DNA from: Sphaerothrix epifaneia
Lineage (GTDB): Bacteria; Cyanobacteriota; Cyanobacteriia; Phormidesmidales; Phormidesmidaceae
Reading direction: 5' to 3'
DNA: 64,000 bases
Assembly: GCF_042788235.1 (NCBI RefSeq)
Contig: NZ_JBHZOL010000086.1
Coordinates: 1-64,000 of the forward strand
Of the stretch, positions 1 through 8,251 are shown one piece after another (within the stretch, counting starts at the first letter, position 1; each line of letters starts with the position of its first letter). A program made the translations under genes and the position numbers. The notes under the pieces were generated by a model. The model did not search any database, was not told the origin of the DNA, and was given only the letters and a program-made list of their open reading frames with translations.

Positions 1-1851
1 CATCCTCAAATTCCTAAATTTCGAGAACTGCTGCGGGTCAAAACGGGGCACCAAGGACAGTTATTTTTAGTGCAAGACTACATTGAAGGCCCCACCTACA
101 AAGAACTGTTAGAAACCCGTCTCCATCAAGACAGCCACTTTAATGAAACCGAAGTCCGGCAGCTTTTCTACCAGCTTTTACCCGTGCTGGACTATGTTCA
201 CAGCCTCGGCGTTATTCACCGCGATATTTCGCCCGACAATTTAATTTTGCGCAATCAAGACGGCAAACCTGTCTTGATCGACTTTGGCGGCGTCAAGCAG
301 GTAGCGGCTACCGTGGTTCATCAGCTCAACCATCCGGCAGCAAGCAACACCCAGGCGGCGCTAACTCGTCTGGGCAAAGTTGGCTACGCCCCCGAAGAGC
401 AGCTAGGTTCGGGGCTGGTTTCTCCGGCTAGCGATCTCTATGCTCTGGGCGTGACTGGCCTGGTTTTGCTAACCGGGCAAGACCCGCAGGTACTCTACGA
501 TGCCTATCACCAAACCTGGAACTGGGATGAAGACGTAACGCTTAGCCCCTCGTTTGCAGCAGTGCTTCAGCGGTTGTTGGCGGCTCGTCCGGGCGATCGC
601 TTTCAGTCTGCGCGAGAAGTTATGCAGGCTTTAGAAAATCAGCCTTATACCCCCACCACAGTGGCCACCGTAGCCGCAGCTCCCGCCGCTAGCTTACCCA
701 GCTTTGCCACAACCCCAGTTGCGGCCAAGGCATCGTCTAGCCCGCGTACCTACGGTTCTCCGTCAGCTACGCGGGCGTCAGCTACCGCTAAACGCTCCTC
801 TTCTGGCTTTTTGCAAGCCATTTTAGGGCTGCTGTTGCTGATAGGGGCAATTACGCTGGTGTGGTGGGTCGCAGCCCAGTGGCAGCCCGCTAACCGCTCA
901 GAAGACTCCAGCGAAGTTAACAGCGCCGACAATGCCGATTCTTCTCGCTTTTCGGCAGAAGAACAAGCGCGTAAGCAAGCGCTGCAACAGCGACGGCAGG
1001 CATTAGGGGTTGAAAGTGGCTTTTTGGTGCGCCTTAGCGATCAGGTCTTTTACGATCGCTATCCTGACCTGCAAGGCTCTACCCTCACCGATAGCCCAGA
1101 AGATGCCGCAGCCCGTTTGCGCTGGGATAATATTGCGGCGGAATTGCTGGATTTGCTAGAAGCCAACCTCAGCACCCAAGCCCGCCAGCAGCTAGGCGGC
1201 TACAGCCAAGCTAACCTCAGCCAGTGGCAAACTCAGCTAAATCAGCGCTTTGTCAGCAGCAAGGCGCTTTATGACCTGGCAGATGCTAAGTTTTTAGCGT
1301 TGTTTCCAGAGCAGGCTGGCCGCAACTTTCTTAGTGAGCCGATTGGTCAAATTTGGTATGGCTTGGCGGCGGATCGGTTGCAGACAATTTTATCGGGCGA
1401 TCGCTTAGAAGAAATTCAGTTTGCCTCAGGTCGTTATAGCAACCGAGTCAGCGGTCGGCTAGAACCTGGTGAAGGTCAGGTTTATATTATGCAGCTTAGC
1501 GAAGGCCAGTTCTTGCGGTTAAATTTGCAAGCTCCGGCGGCTACAGCGCTGTCGCTATATTTGCCACGCCCCAGCGAGGCCAATCCTTATCTACTGTCTG
1601 ATTCGAGCGAGGCTACTTGGTCGGGTCGCTTGCCGCAGTCTGGCTATTACGAAGTGGTGATCGTTTCTCAGGCTAATCGTGCGATCGATTATCAGCTTAA
1701 TGTGGCGGTAGACAATGTCATTTCTGAGCCAGATTCAGATCCGGAAGCAGATTCGGCAGATGAGCCAAGCGACGCCGAGCAGCCGACTGATGAAACGCCC
1801 GCCAATCCTTCACCATCAGCGGACGAAGCTCCAAACGATACCTCAGAGTAA
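1..1851 (+). CDS. Serine/threonine protein kinase, membrane anchored, 5' end outside window
   Basis: The reading frame is open from the first base, so the gene starts upstream and the GTG at 70 is internal. The visible part begins after the kinase N-lobe. The catalytic loop HRDISPDN lies near visible residues 73-80 and the Mg-binding DFG near 94; this is an active-type eukaryotic-like (PknB/Hanks) kinase. After the C-lobe come an Ala/Pro/Ser/Thr-rich linker, one strong membrane helix (about residues 270-298, LLLLIGAITLVWWVAA) and an extracytoplasmic region of about 300 residues ending in an Asp/Glu/Ser/Pro-rich tail. The topology suggests a sensor outside and a kinase inside; the signal is unknown. 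The outer domain resembles those on other cyanobacterial kinases but I cannot name it. It is followed on the same strand by the Uma2 gene after about 130 bases. Confidence 0.9.
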   Translation, partial: HPQIPKFRELLRVKTGHQGQLFLVQDYIEGPTYKELLETRLHQDSHFNETEVRQLFYQLLPVLDYVHSLGVIHRDISPDNLILRNQDGKPVLIDFGGVKQVAATVVHQLNHPAASNTQAALTRLGKVGYAPEEQLGSGLVSPASDLYALGVTGLVLLTGQDPQVLYDAYHQTWNWDEDVTLSPSFAAVLQRLLAARPGDRFQSAREVMQALENQPYTPTTVATVAAAPAASLPSFATTPVAAKASSSPRTYGSPSATRASATAKRSSSGFLQAILGLLLLIGAITLVWWVAAQWQPANRSEDSSEVNSADNADSSRFSAEEQARKQALQQRRQALGVESGFLVRLSDQVFYDRYPDLQGSTLTDSPEDAAARLRWDNIAAELLDLLEANLSTQARQQLGGYSQANLSQWQTQLNQRFVSSKALYDLADAKFLALFPEQAGRNFLSEPIGQIWYGLAADRLQTILSGDRLEEIQFASGRYSNRVSGRLEPGEGQVYIMQLSEGQFLRLNLQAPAATALSLYLPRPSEANPYLLSDSSEATWSGRLPQSGYYEVVIVSQANRAIDYQLNVAVDNVISEPDSDPEADSADEPSDAEQPTDETPANPSPSADEAPNDTSE

Positions 1852-1985
1852 GGATTGCAGCCAACCATTTGCCAGTTGGCCGCTGAGCCGTTAGCGGCAA
1901 AAACGACCGGATATGGGCGATCGCCTTTGTCCGGCGCTTGGCAAGCAAATTTGTAGAATAGACCTACGGGCAATAGGTGCTGGCG

Positions 1986-2648
1986 ATGGTGGCAATTTCT
2001 GCTCAAATCAGTGAGCTTGACCTAGAAAATTTTGCGGGTCAGCTCACTCAGGTGATTACTTTGTCCCCTATTAGCTGGCAGACCTATCAGGCAATGCTGG
2101 CGGATATGGGCGATCATCGCTCAACGCGCACGGCCTACAATCAAGGGACACTCACCCTGAAGATGCCTTCTAAGCTGCACGAAATTATTAATCGCTTGCT
2201 GGCGCGCATTGTCAAAACCCTAACGGAAGAACTCGATTTAGAAGTAGTTGATGTGGGTTCGATGACGCTGGTACGGCCAGACTTAGAAAAGGGAGCCGAA
2301 CCCGATACTGGGTTTTATCTTCAAAATGCTTCTAGGCTGGAAGGGCTAGATCCTGAAATTCCAGAACACTTGCCGCCAGATCTGGTGATTGAGGTAGATA
2401 TTACTAACCCTTCGACCCAGCGCCTAGAGATCTATCAGGCGCTAGGGGTGCCGGAGGTTTGGCAATACACGAAACTGCGAGGATTGGTCATTTATCAGTT
2501 GCGATCGCCCGCCTATTTTGAGGCTGAGGTCAGTGGTGTGTTCCCGCAGGTAACGGCAGCACAGCTTAACCTGTTTTTAGAGCAGCGGCAAAGCCAGGGG
2601 GAGAATCAGGTAATTCGAGCAGTGCGAAGCTGGATTCAGGAGTTGTAG
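1986..2648 (+). CDS. Uma2 family (DUF820) putative PD-(D/E)XK endonuclease
   Basis: Compact protein of 220 residues of the Uma2/DUF820 family, which is hugely expanded in cyanobacteria and has a restriction-endonuclease-like fold. The family signatures are visible: GAEPDTGFYL, then PPDLVIEVDITNPSTQRLE with the acidic D...E-x-D cluster, then the YQALGVPEVWQY strand-helix block. The start could be the GTG at 1977 or the ATG at 1986; neither has a strong Shine-Dalgarno and the ATG is preferred because family members usually begin near this MVAIS-like segment. The biological role is unproven for the family; nuclease activity on mobile DNA is a common inference. Its neighbours downstream are a caspase/EACC1 pair and a toxin-antitoxin pair, a defence-like setting. 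Confidence 0.85.
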   Translation: MVAISAQISELDLENFAGQLTQVITLSPISWQTYQAMLADMGDHRSTRTAYNQGTLTLKMPSKLHEIINRLLARIVKTLTEELDLEVVDVGSMTLVRPDLEKGAEPDTGFYLQNASRLEGLDPEIPEHLPPDLVIEVDITNPSTQRLEIYQALGVPEVWQYTKLRGLVIYQLRSPAYFEAEVSGVFPQVTAAQLNLFLEQRQSQGENQVIRAVRSWIQEL

Positions 2649-2674
2649 AGCAGAATATTCTGAAAAAAGATAAG

Positions 2675-2752
2675 ATGCCTCGCCTCCCGCATCAGATAAA
2701 CTCTGGCTACTGCTATCACATCACTACCCACCTGATGTTGGGTACCAGGTAA
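2675..2752 (+). pseudogene. Possible decayed start of an IS200/REP-associated (Y1) transposase
   Basis: A 25-codon frame encodes MPRLPHQINSGYCYHITTH before running into LMLGTR and a stop. The opening, with GYCYHITT, resembles the N-terminus of Y1-type REP-associated transposases, where this strand leads into an asparagine-rich segment. Nothing recognisable follows, so if real it is a remnant cut off after about 19 residues. Identification is by motif memory only; a chance match is possible. Confidence 0.3.
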
Positions 2753-2838
2753 CAGATCCTCGAAATGCCTATTCTTCCGCACCGAGAGGTTCTGAAATAA
2801 AACTTTTGGATCGAACTGAAGCGCTTATCTGCTACAGT

Positions 2839-4488
2839 TTACAAGTCTCGATGCGAGAGAAGACCAGCCCGCCCAACCCGCGCAAACCCAGCCAACAAAA
2901 ACCGCCCACCAAACGGGAGGTGTCCTGTGGGTGCTGTGGTGTTAAAAATTACTTTTGAGTAAGAGATATACGTATTCTCCTTTCTCCATCCCACGCGATC
3001 GCAAAACTCTTCCCAAATCTTATTTCCTGGATATTCCCCGTCCAACTCGCCTCCACAATCCACGTAAATCTTCTTCTGCACGCTGAAGCCAAACTTTCCT
3101 CGACTGTAATGCACCCAGAGATTGTCAATTGTCTTCAAGTCCGCACAAGGAAAATTCAATAATTCTTCGTTACGAATCCAGTCGCCTTCTTTACGCCCCA
3201 CGACTTCTAGCATTCGCAGATAGGTTTCAAAGTCAGCGGCCTTCCAGTCCTGAGCCTCTAGCAGATCGCGTAGTTTGCTGTAGTCAATCCCCTTCTCTGA
3301 CTTCAACAAAATTTCTTCAGTCGTTGGCTTAAGCGTTTCAGTCACCTGTTTAGCCGCAGGTTCGCTCTGTTTTGGGGGTTGAACAACTTCTGGTTCTTGT
3401 CTTTTAGAGTCTAATGTGAGGTCAATCTGGTAAGTTCTGAGCACTGGCGCAATATCTTCATCCCGCAGCTTCAACACCCGCTGAAAATATTGCAAATCAT
3501 CCACGCTGCCCTCGCTAAGCTGCGGCTCGTAGGCTAGCATTTCCTCCACGGCTTGCTCAAACTCACCCAGCTTTTCCCAAAAAACCGCATAGGGCTGCAA
3601 GACCTCATGGGTAATTAGCTCGGCTTCTGGCTCGCTTAGCTGCAACTCGCGTGAGCGAAACTTAAACGCCCGCCGATCAATCGGCGAAAGCTTACCCCGC
3701 TTCCGCTTAGCCCGTTCATGCAGCTCTTTACGAAAAATCAACTTCGGATCACCCTGGGGCGCACGAGCAATCAAAATTTTATAGCCTTCTCGCACCGCAT
3801 AAATTTCTGGCTGCATGGTCGGCGCGGCTTCCTGCACCTTTTCTTTGGCATACTCATGCAGCTCATCTACCGTCACCTGCCCGTCTTCATTGCGGTCAGC
3901 CGCCCCCGTTTCTAACCCCTGCACCAGATATTGGGTGTAGATGCTGGCTCCCTCTTTTTCGTAAGATACCTGAGTTGCCGTTGAAGACGTTAGTACAGCC
4001 CGTCCCTCGCCGCCCAACTGGGCTTTGACATTGATCGCCTCGTCAGATTTTGCCTTCATATCTCTGGCAAAAGCGCCGCTAAAGCAGCAGTCTAAAACCA
4101 ACACCTGCCGATTAGAACGGCTTTGCCCCATGTAGTTTTGCAAAGCGCTAGCGCTAACTGCCGTGCTGGTAAGAATTCGCCCTTGAGCGTTCTTTTCAGT
4201 ATTGGTAGTGGCAAAGTAAAGGGTGCCGTTGTCATCCCGTACTCCATGTCCTGAAAAATAGAGCAAAATCAGGTCATCACGGCTGCGGTTTTCGCCGAAT
4301 AGCTGCTCGATCGCCTTTTCCATTTGGGTGCAATTGGGATTCAACAACCGCTCAACGGTGTTAAAGTCACCAATTTGAGGACTTTGCAAAACTCGCTGCA
4401 CAGCTTCAATGTCTGCCTGCGTTCCCGGCAGATTAGACAACCCCTCGCCATACTCACTCACCCCAATTAGCAGCGCAATCTTTGCCAT
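2839..4488 (-). CDS. Caspase-like (peptidase C14) protein fused to a C-terminal GUN4 domain
   Basis: 549 residues from the ATG at 4488. Residues 1-245 are a caspase/metacaspase fold: MAKIALLIGVSEY opening strand, catalytic His81 in YFSGHG and the cysteine dyad Cys134/Cys135 in VLDCCFSGAF, plus an EF-hand-like loop DRNEDGQVTVDEL at 198-210. Residues 245-360 are helical with two repeats of an L-S/L-x-DEDI pattern. A Pro/Glu/Lys linker follows, then a GUN4 domain at about 395-545 (DYSKLRDLLEAQDWKAAD, the FPC-L-x-TID-LW segment and the final PTGHLP-x-GG). GUN4 domains bind tetrapyrroles in the chlorophyll pathway and occur as fused modules in cyanobacteria. The start overlaps the stop of the EACC1-like gene as TGATG, so the two are translationally coupled. 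A TTG at 4491 is an alternative start. The last 30 residues are G+C-rich in coding. The likely role is a protease effector gated by the GUN4 module or by EACC1; this is inference. Confidence 0.9.
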   Translation of the reverse strand: MAKIALLIGVSEYGEGLSNLPGTQADIEAVQRVLQSPQIGDFNTVERLLNPNCTQMEKAIEQLFGENRSRDDLILLYFSGHGVRDDNGTLYFATTNTEKNAQGRILTSTAVSASALQNYMGQSRSNRQVLVLDCCFSGAFARDMKAKSDEAINVKAQLGGEGRAVLTSSTATQVSYEKEGASIYTQYLVQGLETGAADRNEDGQVTVDELHEYAKEKVQEAAPTMQPEIYAVREGYKILIARAPQGDPKLIFRKELHERAKRKRGKLSPIDRRAFKFRSRELQLSEPEAELITHEVLQPYAVFWEKLGEFEQAVEEMLAYEPQLSEGSVDDLQYFQRVLKLRDEDIAPVLRTYQIDLTLDSKRQEPEVVQPPKQSEPAAKQVTETLKPTTEEILLKSEKGIDYSKLRDLLEAQDWKAADFETYLRMLEVVGRKEGDWIRNEELLNFPCADLKTIDNLWVHYSRGKFGFSVQKKIYVDCGGELDGEYPGNKIWEEFCDRVGWRKENTYISYSKVIFNTTAPTGHLPFGGRFLLAGFARVGRAGLLSHRDL

Positions 4489-4889
4489 CAATCCTTGCTG
4501 GGTTCGCTTTTTACTACTCTAACCGTCAGGTGCGAAATATTCTCTAGCGCCTGTAGCTGCTGCTCTAGCTGCTCTGGGGTGCGATATTCTAACTTCACAT
4601 CGCCATATTCAATTTTTAGCGTCGCCCCTGCAATCCTGTTTCTTAGCCAGCCCAGCACCGCCAGGATATTTTTTAGATTCACCTCCGCCTTAAGAATGCC
4701 TAAGTCAAATCCAGCTTCTCCGGCTTTGCTCCCTTCCGGGATCTCCGCCGATCGCGCCAGTTTTGCCGCTTCGGCTAGCCCTTCGTTCAGGTCAGTTGCT
4801 AGCTGTTGGGTGTAAGCTTCAAGGTCTTCTGGCTCTAGGTCTAGTCCGGCGTTGTTTAGGTCAATAAAGAGGTCAACAGTATTTGCCAT
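4488..4889 (-). CDS. EACC1-like effector-associated constant component
   Basis: 133 residues with no transmembrane segment. The pattern matches the EACC1 family described by the Aravind group as the invariant small partner of variable effectors and NTPases in bacterial conflict systems: an N-terminal strand, a DLEAYTQQLATDL helix, a short PEGSKAGEAGFDLG segment, a hydrophobic helix (NILAVLGWLRNRI) and a terminal pair of strands with TLKIEYGDVKLEY. I recognise it by this pattern; a profile search (EACC1 HMM) would settle it. The stop codon overlaps the start of the caspase-GUN4 gene (TGATG), which is the expected adjacency of EACC1 with its effector. It starts at ATG 4889, 18 bases after the HigA-like gene ends, so it may be read from the same transcript. 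Confidence 0.75.
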   Translation of the reverse strand: MANTVDLFIDLNNAGLDLEPEDLEAYTQQLATDLNEGLAEAAKLARSAEIPEGSKAGEAGFDLGILKAEVNLKNILAVLGWLRNRIAGATLKIEYGDVKLEYRTPEQLEQQLQALENISHLTVRVVKSEPSKD

Positions 4890-4907
4890 CGTACTACTTG
4901 CGTTTAG

Positions 4908-5315
4908 TCATAGAGTTCGACGAAAAAAGGCAGATGGAGAAATGTTGAAAAAATCAGCTAGTTTTTCAATATGCTCTACCGTAAATTTGCGTTGACCATT
5001 GAGAATTGCAGACACAATTGACTCAGTTTTGAAAATAGGAACTAAATCTTTTTGTTTAAGACTAAACTCGTCAATTAATGCCCTAAGCAACTCAACACCG
5101 CTTAAATCTGGAATTGATACATGCTTTTCTTCGTATTCATGAACCAGAATACCCAGTACATTAACGTAGTCTTGCTTTTCTGGTGTTAGTTCGCCAGCGT
5201 CAAGCAAAGTATCGATAATCTCTTGAACTGCAAAAAACTCTGCCTCTGATTTAATGGGACGAGGTGGAAACTTTTGCAGCAGATCAATGTAACTATTAGG
5301 TTCGGTTGTAAACAT
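4908..5315 (-). CDS. higA: HigA-type antitoxin, HTH (XRE) domain
   Basis: 135 residues. The C-terminal half carries a helix-turn-helix (LIDEFSLKQKDLVPIFKTES, then SAILNGQRKFTVEHIEKLADFF) typical of HigA/VapI antitoxins that bind their own promoter and neutralise a RelE-superfamily toxin. The N-terminal half (PIKSEAEFFAVQEIIDTLLD, then EEKHVSIPDL) is the usual extension of HTH-type antitoxins with HigB partners. It follows the toxin gene on the same strand with a 73-base gap, matching the toxin-first order of higBA loci. Lower G+C than the surroundings suggests horizontal acquisition. Confidence 0.85.
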   Translation of the reverse strand: MFTTEPNSYIDLLQKFPPRPIKSEAEFFAVQEIIDTLLDAGELTPEKQDYVNVLGILVHEYEEKHVSIPDLSGVELLRALIDEFSLKQKDLVPIFKTESIVSAILNGQRKFTVEHIEKLADFFNISPSAFFRRTL

Positions 5316-5388
5316 ACTTCCTCGCCCGTAATGGCGGCGACCCGAAAATAACTTCTTTAACTACTAACAGCGACGACCTGCTATTAGT

Positions 5389-5691
5389 CTATTTATACCA
5401 ATCGTCTTTCTTCCAATCATTCTTGTCATATTCGGCGTGAGTAAGAACATGACGAATAAAAACCTTTTGGTAGGTATAGTCTACAAAAGCGATTAATCGA
5501 TACTTGTTACCCCCTATATTGAAAATCGTAAAGTTTCCAACTTGATCAGCAGAAGAAAAGATCTCGCGTACTTTTACAAAGTTCTGCCAATCAGCGACGA
5601 TTGTTAGCTTATACCAAAGAAGCAAACTGGTCTTGGCATCAGGATGCTTCTTCCAGAACTCTACAAGACGAGAGCGGGTAATAATGTGCAT
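5389..5691 (-). CDS. higB: HigB-type mRNA interferase toxin
   Basis: 100 residues of the HigB_toxin branch of the RelE superfamily: MHIITRSRLVEFWKKHPDAK at the N-terminus, a WQNFVKVREIFSSADQVGNF central block, the FNIGGNKYRLIAFVDY strands and KVFIRHVLTHAEYDKNDWKK at the end. This branch cleaves mRNA on the ribosome. It lies upstream of the HigA-type antitoxin and would be the first gene of the transcript that may continue through antitoxin, EACC1 and caspase-GUN4. Codon use is more A+T-rich than neighbouring housekeeping genes. Confidence 0.88.
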   Translation of the reverse strand: MHIITRSRLVEFWKKHPDAKTSLLLWYKLTIVADWQNFVKVREIFSSADQVGNFTIFNIGGNKYRLIAFVDYTYQKVFIRHVLTHAEYDKNDWKKDDWYK

Positions 5692-6122
5692 AACTACTTG
5701 ACAAGAAGCAGGACATAATAAATCTCCACAAAAATGTAACCACTCGGTTACTGCTGGGTCTAATCAATAACTTGGCCACCTATCATTACTCAACTCTGAT
5801 GACTGGTTATCGCCAGCAGAATCTTAGCAAATTGCGAACTCACCTACAAGTACAGAAAAATAAGGCTTCTAGGACACTCCTAAGCAGACAACAGTTGCCC
5901 TTATCGCAAAATCTAAACACCTGACAATGGTTTATACCGATTCTTCAACGTAAAGGTACAGATGAGAGTGCCGAAACGTCTGCAGATCAGAGACTGTTCA
6001 ATTCAAAATCTAAAATCTAAAATCGAGAATTGATATTACCCAAGGGATTCCGCTTAGCTTGCAGTAGGACATCCAGTAGCCCGTTCACATTGAGTTCCAA
6101 AGTTTATGCTAACCACAATGCC
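5692..6122. other. Intergenic stretch with promoter of higBA and repeat R1 copy 1
   Basis: No coding frame of substance. The left part should hold the minus-strand promoter of higBA. Positions 5931-6038 hold the first copy of the R1 dispersed repeat. The rest shows nothing recognised. Confidence 0.6.
5931..6038 (+). repeat. R1 dispersed repeat, copy 1 (108 bp)
   Basis: Begins TTTATACCGATTCT and ends GAGAATTGATATTA, with AAAGGTACAGATGAGA and GAAACGTCTGCAGA inside, and three AAAATCN heptads before the end. About 90 percent alike by eye to the copy at 13070-13177 and close to the copy at 31828-31927, all in the same orientation. Confidence 0.85.
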
Positions 6123-6692
6123 TTAAATCCCTGGATGACCGGCTGAGCCAAACACATCTATCTCGTGTTCCTGTGCTTGTTCCATCTCGCTCACATAACC
6201 ACAGTGCGCTTCTGGAAAGGCATCGCAGTAAGTTACATAGGGCTTGATGTCTAGCACGGGGGTTTGATCGAGCAGGTCAATGCCTTCAACAGAGAGCATC
6301 AAACCTTCCACTTTGATCAGTTTGGGGGCGCTCAAACCAATTGGGTTAGGCCGATGGGGGGCACGCGTTGCCAGTGTGCCGCGCCGAGTGCGGGGGCCAC
6401 GGGGAGGAGTGACGGTGGGGTTCCAGTGGTGGTTGAGATGCAGCCAAGAAATCACCCAGATACGCTCAAAGCCAGAGAGATCTTTAAGGGCGATCGCAGG
6501 TAAGACCGTTTCAAATAGCTCAATTTGGGCGATCGCAGGCTGATAGTCTGCTGGGGCAGAGCGCAGCGCCGCTTGGCGGGGGGTGCCGTGACGCTCGGTA
6601 TAGGGCGAATGCACAATACCAATCGGGCGCAGCGTAATTTCGTGGGGGAATGTTACCGACTGAATATAGTCTTTGGGCGGCAGTTTTGGCAT
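6123..6692 (-). CDS. trmO: TrmO (TsaA/YaeB, UPF0066) tRNA t6A37 methyltransferase
   Basis: 189 residues of the UPF0066/TrmO family, which uses S-adenosylmethionine to N6-methylate threonylcarbamoyladenosine 37 in tRNA-Thr. Signature blocks are clear: RPIGIVHSPYTERHGTPRQ at about 22-40, the WISWLHLNHH-like segment, GTLATRAPHRPNPIGLSAPK, and LDIKPYVTYCDAFPEA. The length is that of single-domain versions. It begins 3 bases after the stop of the upstream phosphatase gene, so the two are co-transcribed on the minus strand; a metabolic link between them is not obvious. Confidence 0.92.
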   Translation of the reverse strand: MPKLPPKDYIQSVTFPHEITLRPIGIVHSPYTERHGTPRQAALRSAPADYQPAIAQIELFETVLPAIALKDLSGFERIWVISWLHLNHHWNPTVTPPRGPRTRRGTLATRAPHRPNPIGLSAPKLIKVEGLMLSVEGIDLLDQTPVLDIKPYVTYCDAFPEAHCGYVSEMEQAQEHEIDVFGSAGHPGI

Positions 6693-6695
6693 GTT

Positions 6696-7970
6696 TTATA
6701 CATAGGGTAAGGCCAGCAAAAGGGTTTCCATTTCATCGCGGCACAGACCCCCATGATGGCCTTTGTGGTGTTCTTCAAAGCGATCTTTTTCGTACCACCA
6801 CACCAATTCATGTTGATGCGGCAAAATCACCAGATTCCCCAATCTTTCTCGCAGCCGCAGAGATGGATCGGGGCCAAAATATCCGGCCTCGACCAGCGTT
6901 TGCGTGTAGTAAACCGTGGCTCTACCCGCCAGCTGTTGTGTCAGCAGATCGTAGGCTTTTTCTAAAAACTCGGCTTGAATATAGAGAAACATATCGCGCG
7001 AACCGCCAGCGGGCACCAGCGGCTTGCTCTGGGCGTTGCGTTGCAGCCAAGGCTCAATCGAAGGGCTGAGTTGATTGAGGTAGATCGTATTTTCGGGTGA
7101 AACCTCAATTTGACCGTGATCAGCGGTAATTAGCAGCAGCGTGTTGTGTAGTTTTCCGGCCAGCGACTGATGCAAAAGCTGTTCTAGCAGCAGCCACAAA
7201 GCACAGACCTCAGCGTCAAACTGGGGCGAGTTAGGACTGTATTTGTGGGCGATCGCGTCAATCACATCAATATAAAAGCAATAGTAGGCTTTGCCGGATT
7301 GGGCGATCGCTGCCTCAGCTAAATTCGTCATTGCCTCTGGCAGCGTCCGAAAAGCTACCATTTCGGCTCCGTTGCAGACGGTTTGAGAAAATGGCGAATG
7401 GGCATAGCTTTGATGCTGAAAGCAGTAAGATTTAACCCCCCGTGCAGCCAGCCCTTGATAGAGCGTTTGAGTGGGAAACACAGCTTCGGGCTGAAGCCCC
7501 GTTTGTAGCAACGTTTCTCGCGTGCGATCGCCTGCTAGCGAAAACAACAGCGGGGCAAAAATACCGTCAACTAGCGGTTCGTAGTAAAACCATTCGTAAA
7601 CACCGCTCTCGCCTACTGGTAGCCCCGTGTGCAAGGTTGTCACATGGGCTGAGGTGGTCGAAGGAAACTGGGTCGTTAGCTTAGAGGCCACTCCAGCCTC
7701 AAACAAGTGCTTGAGAAACGGCAGGCGATCGCGGTAGCGTTCAAAAAAGCACCAGCCAAAGCCATCCACCAAAATTAAAATCACCTTTTCATACTGCTGC
7801 GGTAGCCCTTCTAGCACCGTCAGCGGCAATCCCGCCTGGGTGTCTTCAGTCAGCAGATAGCGGACTAGCTGCGGAATTTGGGAAAAGCAGTAAGACTCAT
7901 AGAGCGGTTTACCCATATTCTCATTGAGTCGAGCGGCTGCGATCGCTTGTAGAGCATCCAGGTTCAGCAT
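6696..7970 (-). CDS. Alkaline phosphatase superfamily (type I phosphodiesterase/nucleotide pyrophosphatase) protein
   Basis: 424 residues. The N-terminal metal site ILILVDGFGW (Asp about residue 68) is followed by the nucleophile-bearing TQFPSTTSAHVTTLHTGLP block, and the second metal site appears as YIDVIDAIAHKYSPNS and ITADHGQ. These are the hallmarks of the nucleotide pyrophosphatase/phosphodiesterase branch. There is no signal peptide, so it appears cytoplasmic. Substrate unknown; cyanobacterial members are annotated only by fold. It heads a two-gene minus-strand unit with trmO. Confidence 0.87.
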   Translation of the reverse strand: MLNLDALQAIAAARLNENMGKPLYESYCFSQIPQLVRYLLTEDTQAGLPLTVLEGLPQQYEKVILILVDGFGWCFFERYRDRLPFLKHLFEAGVASKLTTQFPSTTSAHVTTLHTGLPVGESGVYEWFYYEPLVDGIFAPLLFSLAGDRTRETLLQTGLQPEAVFPTQTLYQGLAARGVKSYCFQHQSYAHSPFSQTVCNGAEMVAFRTLPEAMTNLAEAAIAQSGKAYYCFYIDVIDAIAHKYSPNSPQFDAEVCALWLLLEQLLHQSLAGKLHNTLLLITADHGQIEVSPENTIYLNQLSPSIEPWLQRNAQSKPLVPAGGSRDMFLYIQAEFLEKAYDLLTQQLAGRATVYYTQTLVEAGYFGPDPSLRLRERLGNLVILPHQHELVWWYEKDRFEEHHKGHHGGLCRDEMETLLLALPYV

Positions 7971-8050
7971 AAAAAAATTTCCAGGTATCCCCAGCCGTGG
8001 ACATGTGCTGTGAGGGTTGAGCTAAGCCTAACCGTTGGCAGGCGGTACTG

Positions 8051-8153
8051 TTGCTAAAGGCAGCAGGGTGAGGGCAGCAGGCAGCAGGCAAGCTTTTCTG
8101 TTAGGGGCTTGCCGTCGTTGAAGTGTCTTAGCGCTTGTGGCTAGAGCTATTGC
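8051..8153 (+). repeat. R2 dispersed palindromic repeat, copy A
   Basis: Runs from TTGCTAAAGGCAG through AGCTTTTCTG to GTTGAAGTGTCTTAGCGCT and GTGGCTA. It shares this order of blocks with seven other intergenic copies in the window (two further full plus-strand copies, three full minus-strand copies and two partial ones). Confidence 0.75.
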
Positions 8154-8251
8154 GCTGCGCGAGGCAGCACCCAACCTTTATCTATTATCTATTTTAGATA
8201 GAGCATTTCATCGGGGGTTGTCGGGTTGACGTTACCGCTTCCACCGATTCT

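Noticed and set aside
6264..6710. Several plus-strand frames over trmO and the phosphatase gene
   Set aside because: Shadows of strongly recognisable minus-strand genes.
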